Below, piece after piece: positions 7,245-15,340 of a stretch of 52,525 nucleotides of DNA; the stretch's first letter is position 1, and the number at the start of each line of letters is the position of its first letter. The stretch comes from an uncultured Bacteroidales bacterium (GTDB taxonomy: Bacteria > Bacteroidota > Bacteroidia > Bacteroidales > UBA932): contig CAMJRT010000001.1 in the NCBI GenBank assembly GCA_946408295.1, positions 1 to 52,525 on the forward strand. The letters run 5' to 3'. A program made the position numbers and the translations under genes. The notes beneath the pieces were generated by a model that was not told where the DNA came from, did no database searches, and saw nothing but the letters and a program-made list of their open reading frames with translations.

Positions 7245-7265
7245 ACTGATAATTTTACACCTTTG
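7221..7265 (+). promoter_or_regulatory. Late promoter-like element 1
   Basis: GGGTCAAATAA (7221-7231), 25 bases, then ACACCTTTG (7257-7265), whose CACCTTTG matches the Bacteroidetes -7 box TAnnTTTG at five of six positions. Four other copies in the window have the same spacing. The ATG of the next gene is at 7271, five bases after the box, so the transcript would start at or near the ATG. Confidence 0.6.
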
Positions 7266-7270
7266 TTAGT

Positions 7271-7651
7271 ATGGAACTCGCCAACCTTTCAAAAGGTCTC
7301 CCCGAGACTGAACCGAAGATGCGGATTTACGGGCAGTACGTCGTGCTGAACGCAGCCGCGGTGAACCTGCTCGGGATACAGGACGGTGACTATATCCAGT
7401 TCGCGAAACCCGTTTACGGATTCCGGAACGAACTCTACATAAGGAAAACAACGACACCTTCCGGCTCCTACGTCGCAAGGATGAGAAAACACACCGCGAG
7501 GATAGCGAGCAGGAGCCTTATCGGCATCCTTGATGAAAAGAACTTCGGGAAAGGGTGCTACCGCATCTGCCCGGAGGTGACTGTCGCTGACGAGGACGGA
7601 ACGTATTACAACATATTCTTCAGGAACTATGATAAAAAAGATACCGATTAA
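7271..7651 (+). CDS. Virion-operon protein of unknown fold (126 aa)
   Basis: First gene after late promoter-like element 1; the ATG lies about where transcription should begin. The N-terminal half is beta-rich (MRIYGQYVVLNAAAVNLLGI, then DGDYIQFAKPVYGF) and faintly resembles AbrB/SpoVT folds (strand-L-GI-DGDYI), but this could be chance. It overlaps the hub gene by 23 bases, and the two should be co-expressed. A small tail or head-tail protein is as likely as a regulator. Confidence 0.55.
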   Translation: MELANLSKGLPETEPKMRIYGQYVVLNAAAVNLLGIQDGDYIQFAKPVYGFRNELYIRKTTTPSGSYVARMRKHTARIASRSLIGILDEKNFGKGCYRICPEVTVADEDGTYYNIFFRNYDKKDTD

Positions 7652-10487
7652 GGGCATCACCAGGGACCCGTCCGGGCAGATCTCGTCGGACGGATTCTGC
7701 GCCGAATCCCTCAACGTCCAACTGGACATGGGCGAGGTCGCACCGGCCATCAAGCCACGCCCGGCCACCGACGCGGCGGGAAATCCCCTGTCCGTGGAGG
7801 GAGTTATTCTGTTCATCCACAAGGGTATCGGCTACGAGAACGCCATCTACCGCTCCGGGAACGAACTCCGCTATGCTGTTATCCTCCCGAAGGGCGAGGC
7901 CATGGACGGCCTCGTTTACGACGGGTTCGAGGACGGCGAGGAGATTAACGACATCACCTCCATAGGGAATACGGTCATCGTCTCGTCCACGAAGGATATG
8001 TACTATATCCTATGGAAGGAAGGAGCGTACCGTTTCCTCGGCAACCAGATTCCCGTCCCCAGCATCGGGTTCAGGATGCAGACGGACCACTATCGCGGAG
8101 AGATCCCAGACCGGCCTCTCCCGACGCCGCAGGACGCGCCAAGTTACTTCGACGGAAACGGGAAATACAAGTTCTGGGGAGAAGATGCGGAAATCCTTAT
8201 AACCTTCTATCGTTTCGGGGCGGACAGGAACCTCATTGAGGGAGTATCGCCATCTACAAGCATCCTCGGAAAGAAATCCAACCAGTACAGGCTTACCGAG
8301 CCGACGCAGCAGGCATGGCTCGACACGGTTTGGGGAATCATAGACGAGAAGATGGCAGAAATGACGGCCGAAGGGAAGATTGTTTTCCCCATCTTCGTGA
8401 GGTATGCCGTGCGGCTGTACGACGGGACATCCTACGCGCAGTCAATACCGGTCCTCATCGGCGGAGATATTTCGCATTTCATTAAGATAAGGACCGGTGC
8501 TGGTTCGGTCCCGTATGGAGATAGGGATGAATCATCCGGCGAAGTGGCGGTAAAGACAAGGGCGCTTATCCCTCACACCGAGTTCCGAGAAACAAGTTCG
8601 TCCGCCTTGTACACAAATTTCCACGGTCTTTACGTCGATCTTGCGGAGCCTTACAAAATCGTGGCGGAGTTCGGCTCGAATAGCGGAATCTTCGACGGAT
8701 GGGAGGATATCGTGACTGGCGTGGACCTTTTCACTTCTACACCTATGGCCCCCCAGCGGGATGCGGTCCGACTGGACGCGATACCGGGTTTCTACGCGGA
8801 ATCCGAAGTGTCCGAGGAATCTCCGGACGAACCGAAAAGGTTCGTCGGAATCTTCAACGGGTATCTGGACCCGCATTATATGAATGACAGGCAGGAGGAC
8901 CTGTTGCGCCTGCACCAGATAACCTACCTCTCTAAGTCCTACACACTCGACGAGTTCAACGCGCTGTCCGGGGACGTGGTTCTTGACGACCTCAACTTCT
9001 CCTCCGACTACATCATGGCGCAGGAGGCGCTGAAGGAAACGCCGCAGAGCATGCACCACAACAAGGGGAACGGCCTGTTCAACTACAACAAGCGGCTCCT
9101 TATGACCGACACGGAGCAGGTCCTCTACGGAGGTTATCCGTTCATCCATTCCTCGAAGTGGATCGTCCCGAGCAGACCCACCCCGGCCCGTTACGGATTC
9201 GTGTTCTACCTACGCGGAGAGAACGGTGAGAATATCGTCGTTACGAAGAACCTCGAAGGCGGCGACCAGATTACCGCACGGCGCAGGAACATAGTGGACG
9301 GGTCTCCCGAACTGTACGAGGAGTTCCCTACCGCGTGGTTCGCCTATCCCGATTCCCGGTGCTACCGCATGGAGGTTTACATGTACTCCTGGCAGACGCT
9401 GGTCACATCGTTCCAGATGCGTCCTCTCGACCAGGCAGACGTGGCCTACGCCTTCATCGGTTTCGGCCAGCAGAGGGGTTACGGCGTTGCCATGTACCGC
9501 CCGTCCGAGAACAACCTGTACAAGCAGCCAAACACCCTGATGGTCTCCAAGGCAAACAACCCGTTCATCTTCCCCGTCGAGGATTCCGTGACCTTCACGG
9601 CCGGAGAGGTGTTGAACCTTGCCGTTGCTAACGTACCGCTCTCCGAGGGGCAGGCCGGGCAGTTCCCCCTCTATGTGTTCACGGACGAGGGCGTTTTCGC
9701 CATGACCGTGGACGCGGACGGGAAACTCCGGACGAGCCACAACGTGAGCCGGGATATCCTCCTTTCAAGAAACGCGCTCGCGGGAATCGAGCAGGGCGTG
9801 TTCTTCGCCGCAGCGCGGGGACTGCTCCTGTTGCAGGGGTCCCGCGTGACCGACGTGTCCTCGCAGATGGACGGACGCCCGGAAAGCATGGGCGCTCCCC
9901 TTCTCGGAAACGCGGAGGAACTACTCGGCTTTTCCGTGGACGGACAGCAGGCCCTCCGGACCTTCCTCTCCGGCTGTTTCCTCGTCTATGACTACGCGAA
10001 CACCCGCATCATCATCTTCAATCCCGAATACGACGCGCAGTACGTCTATAAGTTCGACACGCAGTCCTGGCACCGCTTGCAGACACCGTTCGGGAAACCC
10101 GTCCGCGCGCTCAACTCCTTCCCGGAGGCGCAGGTCGTGATGAAGGACGGGAACCGGCAGTCCGTGCTGGATTTCTCCGTCCCGGCGGAGGACGGGGATG
10201 CCGAGCCGCTGCCCGGCCTCGTCTATACGAGGGACATAGACATCGACAGCGCGGATATCTACAAGACAATCTCGCGCCTGGAGGTCCGCGGGCGTTTCCG
10301 GCACGGCCATGTAAGGTGGCAACTGCAAGGCTCGAATGACGGAATCAATTACCGCGTGATCCATTCGCTCCGAGGCCCGTCGTGGAAATGGTACAGGATT
10401 GCGCTCGTCACCATGCTCGGCAAGGACGAGAGGGTTTCCTATATCGAAATTGACTATACCCCCAAGTTCACCGATAGAATCCGATGA
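7629..10487 (+). CDS. Tail hub / stabilisation-like protein (952 aa)
   Basis: Starts MIKKIPIKGITRDPSGQISS. The N-terminal segment, with ESLNVQLDMGEVAPAIKP, is typical of large beta-propeller-like tail 'stabilisation' or muzzle proteins in short-tailed gut phages. Repeated strand-rich blocks fill the centre. The C-terminus has a discoidin/galactose-binding-like region (RLEVRGRFRHGHVRWQLQGS) as in other such proteins. It would form the hub or nozzle below the portal. A rho-independent terminator follows. The exact role is inferred from size, context and general resemblance. Confidence 0.6.
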   Translation: MIKKIPIKGITRDPSGQISSDGFCAESLNVQLDMGEVAPAIKPRPATDAAGNPLSVEGVILFIHKGIGYENAIYRSGNELRYAVILPKGEAMDGLVYDGFEDGEEINDITSIGNTVIVSSTKDMYYILWKEGAYRFLGNQIPVPSIGFRMQTDHYRGEIPDRPLPTPQDAPSYFDGNGKYKFWGEDAEILITFYRFGADRNLIEGVSPSTSILGKKSNQYRLTEPTQQAWLDTVWGIIDEKMAEMTAEGKIVFPIFVRYAVRLYDGTSYAQSIPVLIGGDISHFIKIRTGAGSVPYGDRDESSGEVAVKTRALIPHTEFRETSSSALYTNFHGLYVDLAEPYKIVAEFGSNSGIFDGWEDIVTGVDLFTSTPMAPQRDAVRLDAIPGFYAESEVSEESPDEPKRFVGIFNGYLDPHYMNDRQEDLLRLHQITYLSKSYTLDEFNALSGDVVLDDLNFSSDYIMAQEALKETPQSMHHNKGNGLFNYNKRLLMTDTEQVLYGGYPFIHSSKWIVPSRPTPARYGFVFYLRGENGENIVVTKNLEGGDQITARRRNIVDGSPELYEEFPTAWFAYPDSRCYRMEVYMYSWQTLVTSFQMRPLDQADVAYAFIGFGQQRGYGVAMYRPSENNLYKQPNTLMVSKANNPFIFPVEDSVTFTAGEVLNLAVANVPLSEGQAGQFPLYVFTDEGVFAMTVDADGKLRTSHNVSRDILLSRNALAGIEQGVFFAAARGLLLLQGSRVTDVSSQMDGRPESMGAPLLGNAEELLGFSVDGQQALRTFLSGCFLVYDYANTRIIIFNPEYDAQYVYKFDTQSWHRLQTPFGKPVRALNSFPEAQVVMKDGNRQSVLDFSVPAEDGDAEPLPGLVYTRDIDIDSADIYKTISRLEVRGRFRHGHVRWQLQGSNDGINYRVIHSLRGPSWKWYRIALVTMLGKDERVSYIEIDYTPKFTDRIR

Positions 10488-10517
10488 ACTTTCTTTCCGT
10501 TTTGTGTTTCATTGGCA

Positions 10518-10556
10518 GACCCGGCCCCGCAGTGATGCAAGGCCGGGTCGTTTTCT
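10518..10556 (+). terminator. Rho-independent terminator after the hub gene
   Basis: GACCCGGCC (10518-10526) pairs perfectly with GGCCGGGTC (10541-10549) around a 14-base loop and is followed by GTTTTCTT. It ends the plus-strand hub transcript where it meets the convergent minus-strand operon ending at 10556. Confidence 0.8.
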
Positions 10557-10837
10557 TATTTCTTCCTCCACTTCGACGGTACTATCTTGAGGAACCTATG
10601 GAACGGATAGAACACGCGCCGTATGGGTTTCGCTATCAGTTTGCGGGATATGGTCGCCCGTATGTTGCCGGGAGAGGTGCCGTAGAACTTCGCCAAATCG
10701 TCTATCGTCCCGTAGATCTCCATGTTTTCCGTGAGTGCCTTCTGCGCCGATTCAATCTCGGCCATCGTGCAAAGGTCGTTATCAACCTTGTACTTGTAAT
10801 AGGCGAGCATTTCGGAAAGGATTTGCTTTGCGTCCAT
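10556..10837 (-). CDS. Small HTH protein of Bacteroidales phages (93 aa)
   Basis: Starts MDAKQILSEMLAYYKYKVDN and contains a clear helix-turn-helix (GTIDDLAKFYGTSPGNIRAT) followed by a strongly basic tail (RRVFYPFHRFLKIVPSKWRK). Proteins almost like this recur in Bacteroides-group phages and prophages beside small membrane proteins, as here. It is probably a DNA-binding regulator or structural DNA-binding protein. Its 5' end overlaps the next gene upstream by 56 bases. Confidence 0.65.
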   Translation of the reverse strand: MDAKQILSEMLAYYKYKVDNDLCTMAEIESAQKALTENMEIYGTIDDLAKFYGTSPGNIRATISRKLIAKPIRRVFYPFHRFLKIVPSKWRKK

Positions 10838-11237
10838 TGTGGAAGAAATGTTTGTTTGCTATGATGAGGAATACCGATGATATGATTCCGATAATCGCGT
10901 TGAGAATGACTATCTCGGTCTGCGTGAACGTGAAGAAGTAACTGTCTATGATGCCTTCCACCTGCGAGGCGGACGGGATCAGGCACGCGGCCCTGTGCCA
11001 TCGGCAGAGTTTGAGCACCCTTGACAAAACAAGCATCCCGGTCGTCGTGACCGGAGATGCTACCATAAATCCGTCCGCGACGGAAACCAACTCGTCCGAA
11101 ACGAAACTGCCGATGATGAGATACGCGGAGTAGAAAGCCAGGTACACGAACGGCGCCAACTGCACGATCCGTGTAGTCTTGCGAAGGACCGCGATTAGCC
11201 TACTTACGGCGTCTCGTTGTCGGTCTCGGCTGTCCAT
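10782..11237 (-). CDS. Membrane protein, three or four TM segments (151 aa)
   Basis: After a basic N-terminus (MDSRDRQRDAVSRLIAVLRK), hydrophobic segments follow at APFVYLAFYSAYLIIGSFV, at about residues 58-75, and at ILNAIIGIISSVFLIIANK; the tail is basic. It belongs to the small membrane cluster at the end of the fibre operon. Similar proteins flank the HTH protein in other gut phages. Function unknown; superinfection exclusion or a second holin-like role are possibilities only. Confidence 0.55.
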   Translation of the reverse strand: MDSRDRQRDAVSRLIAVLRKTTRIVQLAPFVYLAFYSAYLIIGSFVSDELVSVADGFMVASPVTTTGMLVLSRVLKLCRWHRAACLIPSASQVEGIIDSYFFTFTQTEIVILNAIIGIISSVFLIIANKHFFHNGRKANPFRNARLLQVQG

Positions 11238-11364
11238 TGGAAAGTGTCTTCGGGTGCGGCGCCACCTGGGCGCGCACGGTCTTGACAGGAGTTCTCGTCG
11301 TTGTCGTCGTGTCCCGTCTCGGCGTTGTCGCTCTCCTTGCCGGAGTTGTCTTATTTGAAGGCAT
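11200..11364 (-). CDS. Basic Thr/Arg/Pro-rich small protein (54 aa)
   Basis: Reads MPSNKTTPARRATTPRRDTT, then a run of Thr, TPVKTVRAQVAPHPKTLSNG and a TTRRRK end. It is very basic and predicted disordered. The frame is open only for this length and overlaps the start of the membrane protein gene by 38 bases in another frame. Low-complexity T/R/P proteins of this size occur in related phages and may bind nucleic acid, but low complexity also makes a chance frame possible. Confidence 0.45.
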   Translation of the reverse strand: MPSNKTTPARRATTPRRDTTTTTRTPVKTVRAQVAPHPKTLSNGQPRPTTRRRK

Positions 11365-11371
11365 ATACTGT

Positions 11372-11662
11372 TTATTTAATCACCAACAACGCGATTGAAC
11401 CAATCACGAAATAGGCGAGGTTGTGATACCATTTAGGTTCGTAGTCCAAATCCACGGACTCGGTTTTCACCCGGTTGATTCCGAGGGAGTGCGCCCAATT
11501 ATGAGTGGCCCATTCCCGCATGATGTTCATTTCGCTCCGCTTCCATAGCCGACAGGACGGGTGGAGATTGCGGATCTTCGCCAACTCCCGTGAGAAGTCG
11601 GCCTTCTTGACGAGGTAGGAGTCAATGAGTTTGACCCGGTTTCCGAGAATCTTGTACTTCAT
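11372..11662 (-). CDS. Hypothetical protein with C-terminal TM (96 aa)
   Basis: Soluble basic domain (MKYKILGNRVKLIDSYLVKK, then LHPSCRLWKRSEMNIMREWA) followed by one C-terminal transmembrane helix (NLAYFVIGSIALLVIK), so tail-anchored. I have the impression of very similar proteins in several Bacteroidales phages next to the HTH protein at 10556. Its ATG abuts the stop of the upstream gene. Confidence 0.6.
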   Translation of the reverse strand: MKYKILGNRVKLIDSYLVKKADFSRELAKIRNLHPSCRLWKRSEMNIMREWATHNWAHSLGINRVKTESVDLDYEPKWYHNLAYFVIGSIALLVIK

Positions 11663-11910
11663 CAGTCCGCAGAACCGCTATCCTTGCCCTTCTTGTCATA
11701 CAGCAGGTGCCAGAACCATTGGGAAAGCACATAGGCGAAAGTCTCGAAGATGGCGCAGATGGGGAAGTACATCACGACCCACTTGGCAATCTCGGCGAAA
11801 AGCGACCCTTCGATAACCTTACCGAAGCACAGGCCGCAGACGAGCATCACGACGGCCACGATGATTGCGGTCCACATCGCAAAGCGCAAGCAGAATTTTC
11901 TCTTGTCCAT
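11662..11910 (-). CDS. Two-TM membrane protein, possible holin-like (82 aa)
   Basis: Two hydrophobic helices (FAMWTAIIVAVVMLVCGLCF and WVVMYFPICAIFETFAYVL) with a charged tail (YDKKGKDSGSAD). Size and topology would suit a class II holin, but the better holin candidate is in the lysis cassette at 21231. It is the first gene after the fibre gene and lies just downstream of a GC hairpin. Confidence 0.5.
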   Translation of the reverse strand: MDKRKFCLRFAMWTAIIVAVVMLVCGLCFGKVIEGSLFAEIAKWVVMYFPICAIFETFAYVLSQWFWHLLYDKKGKDSGSAD

Positions 11911-11925
11911 ATCTTTTTGTGTTGT

Positions 11926-11943
11926 GGGGGCCCGGAGGCCCCC
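11926..11943 (-). other. GC-rich hairpin between fibre and membrane genes
   Basis: GGGGGCC and GGCCCCC form a seven-base stem with a four-base loop. On the minus strand it follows the fibre stop codon by about 36 bases but is followed by ACAACAC rather than T, so it is not a canonical terminator. It may stabilise mRNA ends or cause partial termination. Confidence 0.5.
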
Positions 11944-11979
11944 GGTTAAGTTACCCAGTTAGGGGTTGAAGTAGATAAG

Positions 11980-14646
11980 TTACGCGGACGGATGCGAGAT
12001 GCGTTTCACGACCGTTCCGTAGTCTCCCTTGACAAGCATCAGCAGATACTTGTAGGTGGAATTGTAGGCCCAGTTCAGCGTCATCGTTCCAGCCTCGACT
12101 TCCTCTTCGGTAATCGCGTGGTACTTCCCGTTCGTGGTGTTCGGGAAACCGTTATCCTTTACCTGCTCGACGGAAACCGGAGTACCGTTGGAAGAACCAA
12201 AGGCGATGGTCACGGTATTCCCGGACTTCGTTGCGGACATCGTGATGCCGATGACCTCGAAGTAGGTGTAATCCGTCTTGTTCGTCCCGTCAGTCATTCT
12301 CGCCTTGTACTTGCCGTAGGAGAGATTGAGAGTCGTGAGGTTTACATCTACCCAGTCCTCTGTGTTCGGCGTGACGATGGTATCCGCCGACAAACCCGTG
12401 ATGTCGATGGTTTGGAGTAAGACATCGTCCTTGTATAATTCAACGCCGGTATAGACGGAATTTCTTCTTGCATTCAAGTGAATAATGTCCCCTTCTGCAA
12501 AGGCGGCATAGTCTCCGGCGAAACACATGATGTCCTCGTTGAACTTCGGCTCCTTCCGGGTATCTCCGAGAAGGTACTGGCTGTATTCAGAAGCATCCGG
12601 CTCATTGATGTTTGCCCACCCATCCCATCGGTGTATGGTGGCATTGGAAGACGCGACCCTCGCGTTGAACTGTTCCGGCGTGTACGGGGTGCGATACGGA
12701 TAAGGCGCTCTCATTTCCGCCCATACGATGTATTTCACTTCTCCGTATTCGTCCTTGTAGATGTCCGACACCATTGAGATGTGGCCATCATACCAGACGA
12801 AATCCAACGGTCGGAGGTCATCGACACCATTATATGAAACCGCGGAAAGACCGGGAATCCGGTCGCTGCCGTATTCGCCGGAAAGATAGAGGATGTCGCT
12901 GTCCATAACCCAGCCAGTAAAGCCGCTGCACACAGAACCGTAGTAAGAACTTCTTACGCCCGTCTTATAGGTTTTCCCGTATTTGCTGACATTATTGAGA
13001 AGGTCTTCCGTGTACAGCAGAGAACGCCGGTTCTTGGTGGCGGTCATAAAAGTACGAAGTGAGATGTTGTTCGGGACATAGGTTCTCGTTTCGGCGACAT
13101 CCGAATACGGAACACCCACATGGACTTGACTGGGAAGGCAAAAATAGGTATTAGTCGGGGTTTCCACCCCATCAGGGACTTTGGCGAGAGCGGTCCAGCG
13201 CAAGTTTTGGAAGTAATCTATCCTTCTTTGCGCCCTTCCGTAATTTGGCAGGTCTTCCGGCACCCATCGCTTCACCTTACTTCCGTCAAGCAGGACAAAG
13301 TTCGACACGGGTCTTTCGCCATCCGCGATTGCAGATTGGTCGGACTTGCACAACACAAGCCGAAGACCATACTCCGGGACGGTGTTGTCAGTCGCCATGT
13401 AAACTCTTCCGCTCCAAGTATCTCCTATTGAGGTATATCTCACATTGGGATTGATGTGCTGGTAGGACACGATCTTCCCGTTCCGGTCATAAAGATGCCC
13501 CTCATACACTCGCCAACCGTCTGCAAGAATGAGAGAAAAACCTCCGTAGATGGGCTCGGTGATTACATACTTGTTGTCACTCACAGGAACACCGCCATTG
13601 TCAACTCTTCCAAGTATCAAGTCTGGAGACTTTCCAGTTACAAGTTCGGACGGTTCCTTTGTTGCAAACTCGTCTAACTGCGACAGGATTCCACCCTTCG
13701 AGTATCGCGTGACCGCTTTGTCAAAGACAGATGCCGTGCTATATGAATAGACAAAGAACTTTGCGTTTTCCGGCACCACTAATGTGAACGGCCCATAGGT
13801 ATCGGTATTATTGGAGAAGACGGCCAATACGATGTCGTTTTCGTCCACAAAAAGGCTCCCATATCCATAAGATGATTTATATTCCATTATCTCGATCTTG
13901 GAGCAGTTCTCCACCGGGACTTTTACATTGACATGGACCGAACTGTTGGCTGTCGGCACATCGTTGAGTCCAGTTCCTATCTGTGCGGAGGTTGCCAACA
14001 GTTGCTTACCGTCCTTCACATGAGTAAGTTCCGCAAATGACGCCTCCGTGACGATGGTTTTTCCGATTTCTGCGGAGATGCTTTCGACGGATGCCCCCAA
14101 GTTGTCAATCTCCTCCTGCATGGCATTGTCCTTGATGTACGAAACGGTACACACGCGTTCGTTTTCGTCTTCAACGACGGATGGCATATAAGACCAGATG
14201 AACGACACGGCCCCATCCGGCACTCCAATCGTTTTCATATTAGGTTCTGCGGAAGAACCGACAACACCCTCAATGACCATATCCGAAGCATCAAGGAACA
14301 AGCATCCGTACTCATATCCGGAATTGAATTTTCGGTATGTAATGCTGTATGCACCTCTGACCGGGATTCGATAGTTTCTGCTTCCACTTTGTGTGTAAGT
14401 CGAAACAGAAGATAACGACTTGCCGACCTGTGAAGAATCAGCCTTAAATTGCTTGTCGTTATACGTCGAAATGGGCGTCAAGTTGTCGGAAGGATACGGC
14501 TCGTTTGAGAATAGAATCTCCCCGATTACTTTGCCTTGTTCTGCGGCGAGGGCCTTGTCTGCGCCACCAGTTTTGAGGTCATTGATGATGCCAATGCTGG
14601 ACGGGAGGCTTCCCCCCGTTCCGTAAGGATATACAGTTTGGTTCAT
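11980..14646 (-). CDS. Tail fibre with embedded cysteine-peptidase-like domain (888 aa)
   Basis: Begins MNQTVYPYGTGGSLPSSIGI. Residues about 85-180 and 215-310 are a duplicated beta domain (YRKFNSGYEYGCLFLDASD versus YKSSYGYGSLFVDENDIV). Residues about 480-680 look like an NlpC/P60-type papain fold: YYGSVCSGFTGWV with Cys573, then WYDGHISMVSDIYKDEYG with His622. Ig-like strands follow at the C-terminus. This suggests a receptor-binding or tail-tip protein that also cuts peptidoglycan or surface peptides during entry. The domain call rests on the Cys/His pattern only. Confidence 0.6.
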   Translation of the reverse strand: MNQTVYPYGTGGSLPSSIGIINDLKTGGADKALAAEQGKVIGEILFSNEPYPSDNLTPISTYNDKQFKADSSQVGKSLSSVSTYTQSGSRNYRIPVRGAYSITYRKFNSGYEYGCLFLDASDMVIEGVVGSSAEPNMKTIGVPDGAVSFIWSYMPSVVEDENERVCTVSYIKDNAMQEEIDNLGASVESISAEIGKTIVTEASFAELTHVKDGKQLLATSAQIGTGLNDVPTANSSVHVNVKVPVENCSKIEIMEYKSSYGYGSLFVDENDIVLAVFSNNTDTYGPFTLVVPENAKFFVYSYSTASVFDKAVTRYSKGGILSQLDEFATKEPSELVTGKSPDLILGRVDNGGVPVSDNKYVITEPIYGGFSLILADGWRVYEGHLYDRNGKIVSYQHINPNVRYTSIGDTWSGRVYMATDNTVPEYGLRLVLCKSDQSAIADGERPVSNFVLLDGSKVKRWVPEDLPNYGRAQRRIDYFQNLRWTALAKVPDGVETPTNTYFCLPSQVHVGVPYSDVAETRTYVPNNISLRTFMTATKNRRSLLYTEDLLNNVSKYGKTYKTGVRSSYYGSVCSGFTGWVMDSDILYLSGEYGSDRIPGLSAVSYNGVDDLRPLDFVWYDGHISMVSDIYKDEYGEVKYIVWAEMRAPYPYRTPYTPEQFNARVASSNATIHRWDGWANINEPDASEYSQYLLGDTRKEPKFNEDIMCFAGDYAAFAEGDIIHLNARRNSVYTGVELYKDDVLLQTIDITGLSADTIVTPNTEDWVDVNLTTLNLSYGKYKARMTDGTNKTDYTYFEVIGITMSATKSGNTVTIAFGSSNGTPVSVEQVKDNGFPNTTNGKYHAITEEEVEAGTMTLNWAYNSTYKYLLMLVKGDYGTVVKRISHPSA

Positions 14647-14649
14647 ATC

Positions 14650-15339
14650 TTATGAAATTGAAGGACCAGTAAATGCACCGCTCCCGGCGGCGTTTCCAAA
14701 AAAAGTATCCGAAACATTGTCCCACATACCATACTCGCCTTGATAAACGCACGGAACAAAATCCAGGACCAGGGTAGTATAGGTGTTATCGCTATAAATC
14801 TTGCAGTAGTAAAGTTTTGAACCCGTGTTGCATTTAGTATCTGCCCCGCCAATAGATTGCTTGTAGTTGGCAAACAAATACATCGGATTGCCAGTCGTAA
14901 CCGTGTTGCTGTTCGTTTTGGAGAACGATGTGAACGACGATTCCCCCTCCTGTTTCACTTGCAAGACTTGAGAATTTTTCTTAAACGCCACCTTTGCAAC
15001 AAAGGGTGTTGCATTATTGATAGAGTTCTCAATGCTTGGTGCGCCGGACGAGTAATTATAATAGTGCGAGAAATTGAGAGACCCGGCAGAACCGATTTGG
15101 AAAAGGACATAGGTTTTCGCATTTCCATCAGTCCCGTTCGTAGTGCCGAGAATAACTTGGTACGCTTTCAATGTTGGCGTAAACTTTATCTCGGCCGAAC
15201 GCGGGTCGTTGCCCAGTATTCCGGTGTTGATGAAAGCGACCCCATCGGTTTCGATATAGTCCACCGGGGTGTATGGCAGCGGAGCAGGCGGCGTTCCGCC
15301 GGCGAGCATCATCTGCCTGCGTCTCAATAGCGCGTCCAT
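14650..15339 (-). CDS. LamG/concanavalin-like adhesin (229 aa)
   Basis: The start at ATG 15339 (MDALLRRRQMMLAGGTPPAP) is chosen over longer in-frame options because the previous gene ends at 15341. After a short Arg-rich head, VDYIETDGVAFINTGI begins the typical lectin-like jelly-roll of phage fibres, ending with LVLDFVPCVYQGEYGMWDNV and a G-S-G-A-F-T tail. It likely binds cell-surface glycans. It is part of a run of three fibre/adhesin genes. Confidence 0.65.
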   Translation of the reverse strand: MDALLRRRQMMLAGGTPPAPLPYTPVDYIETDGVAFINTGILGNDPRSAEIKFTPTLKAYQVILGTTNGTDGNAKTYVLFQIGSAGSLNFSHYYNYSSGAPSIENSINNATPFVAKVAFKKNSQVLQVKQEGESSFTSFSKTNSNTVTTGNPMYLFANYKQSIGGADTKCNTGSKLYYCKIYSDNTYTTLVLDFVPCVYQGEYGMWDNVSDTFFGNAAGSGAFTGPSIS

Positions 15340-15340
15340 A

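Noticed and set aside
10484..10864. A 126-codon plus-strand frame after the hub gene
   Set aside because: It runs through a strong terminator and opposite the well-recognised HTH gene.
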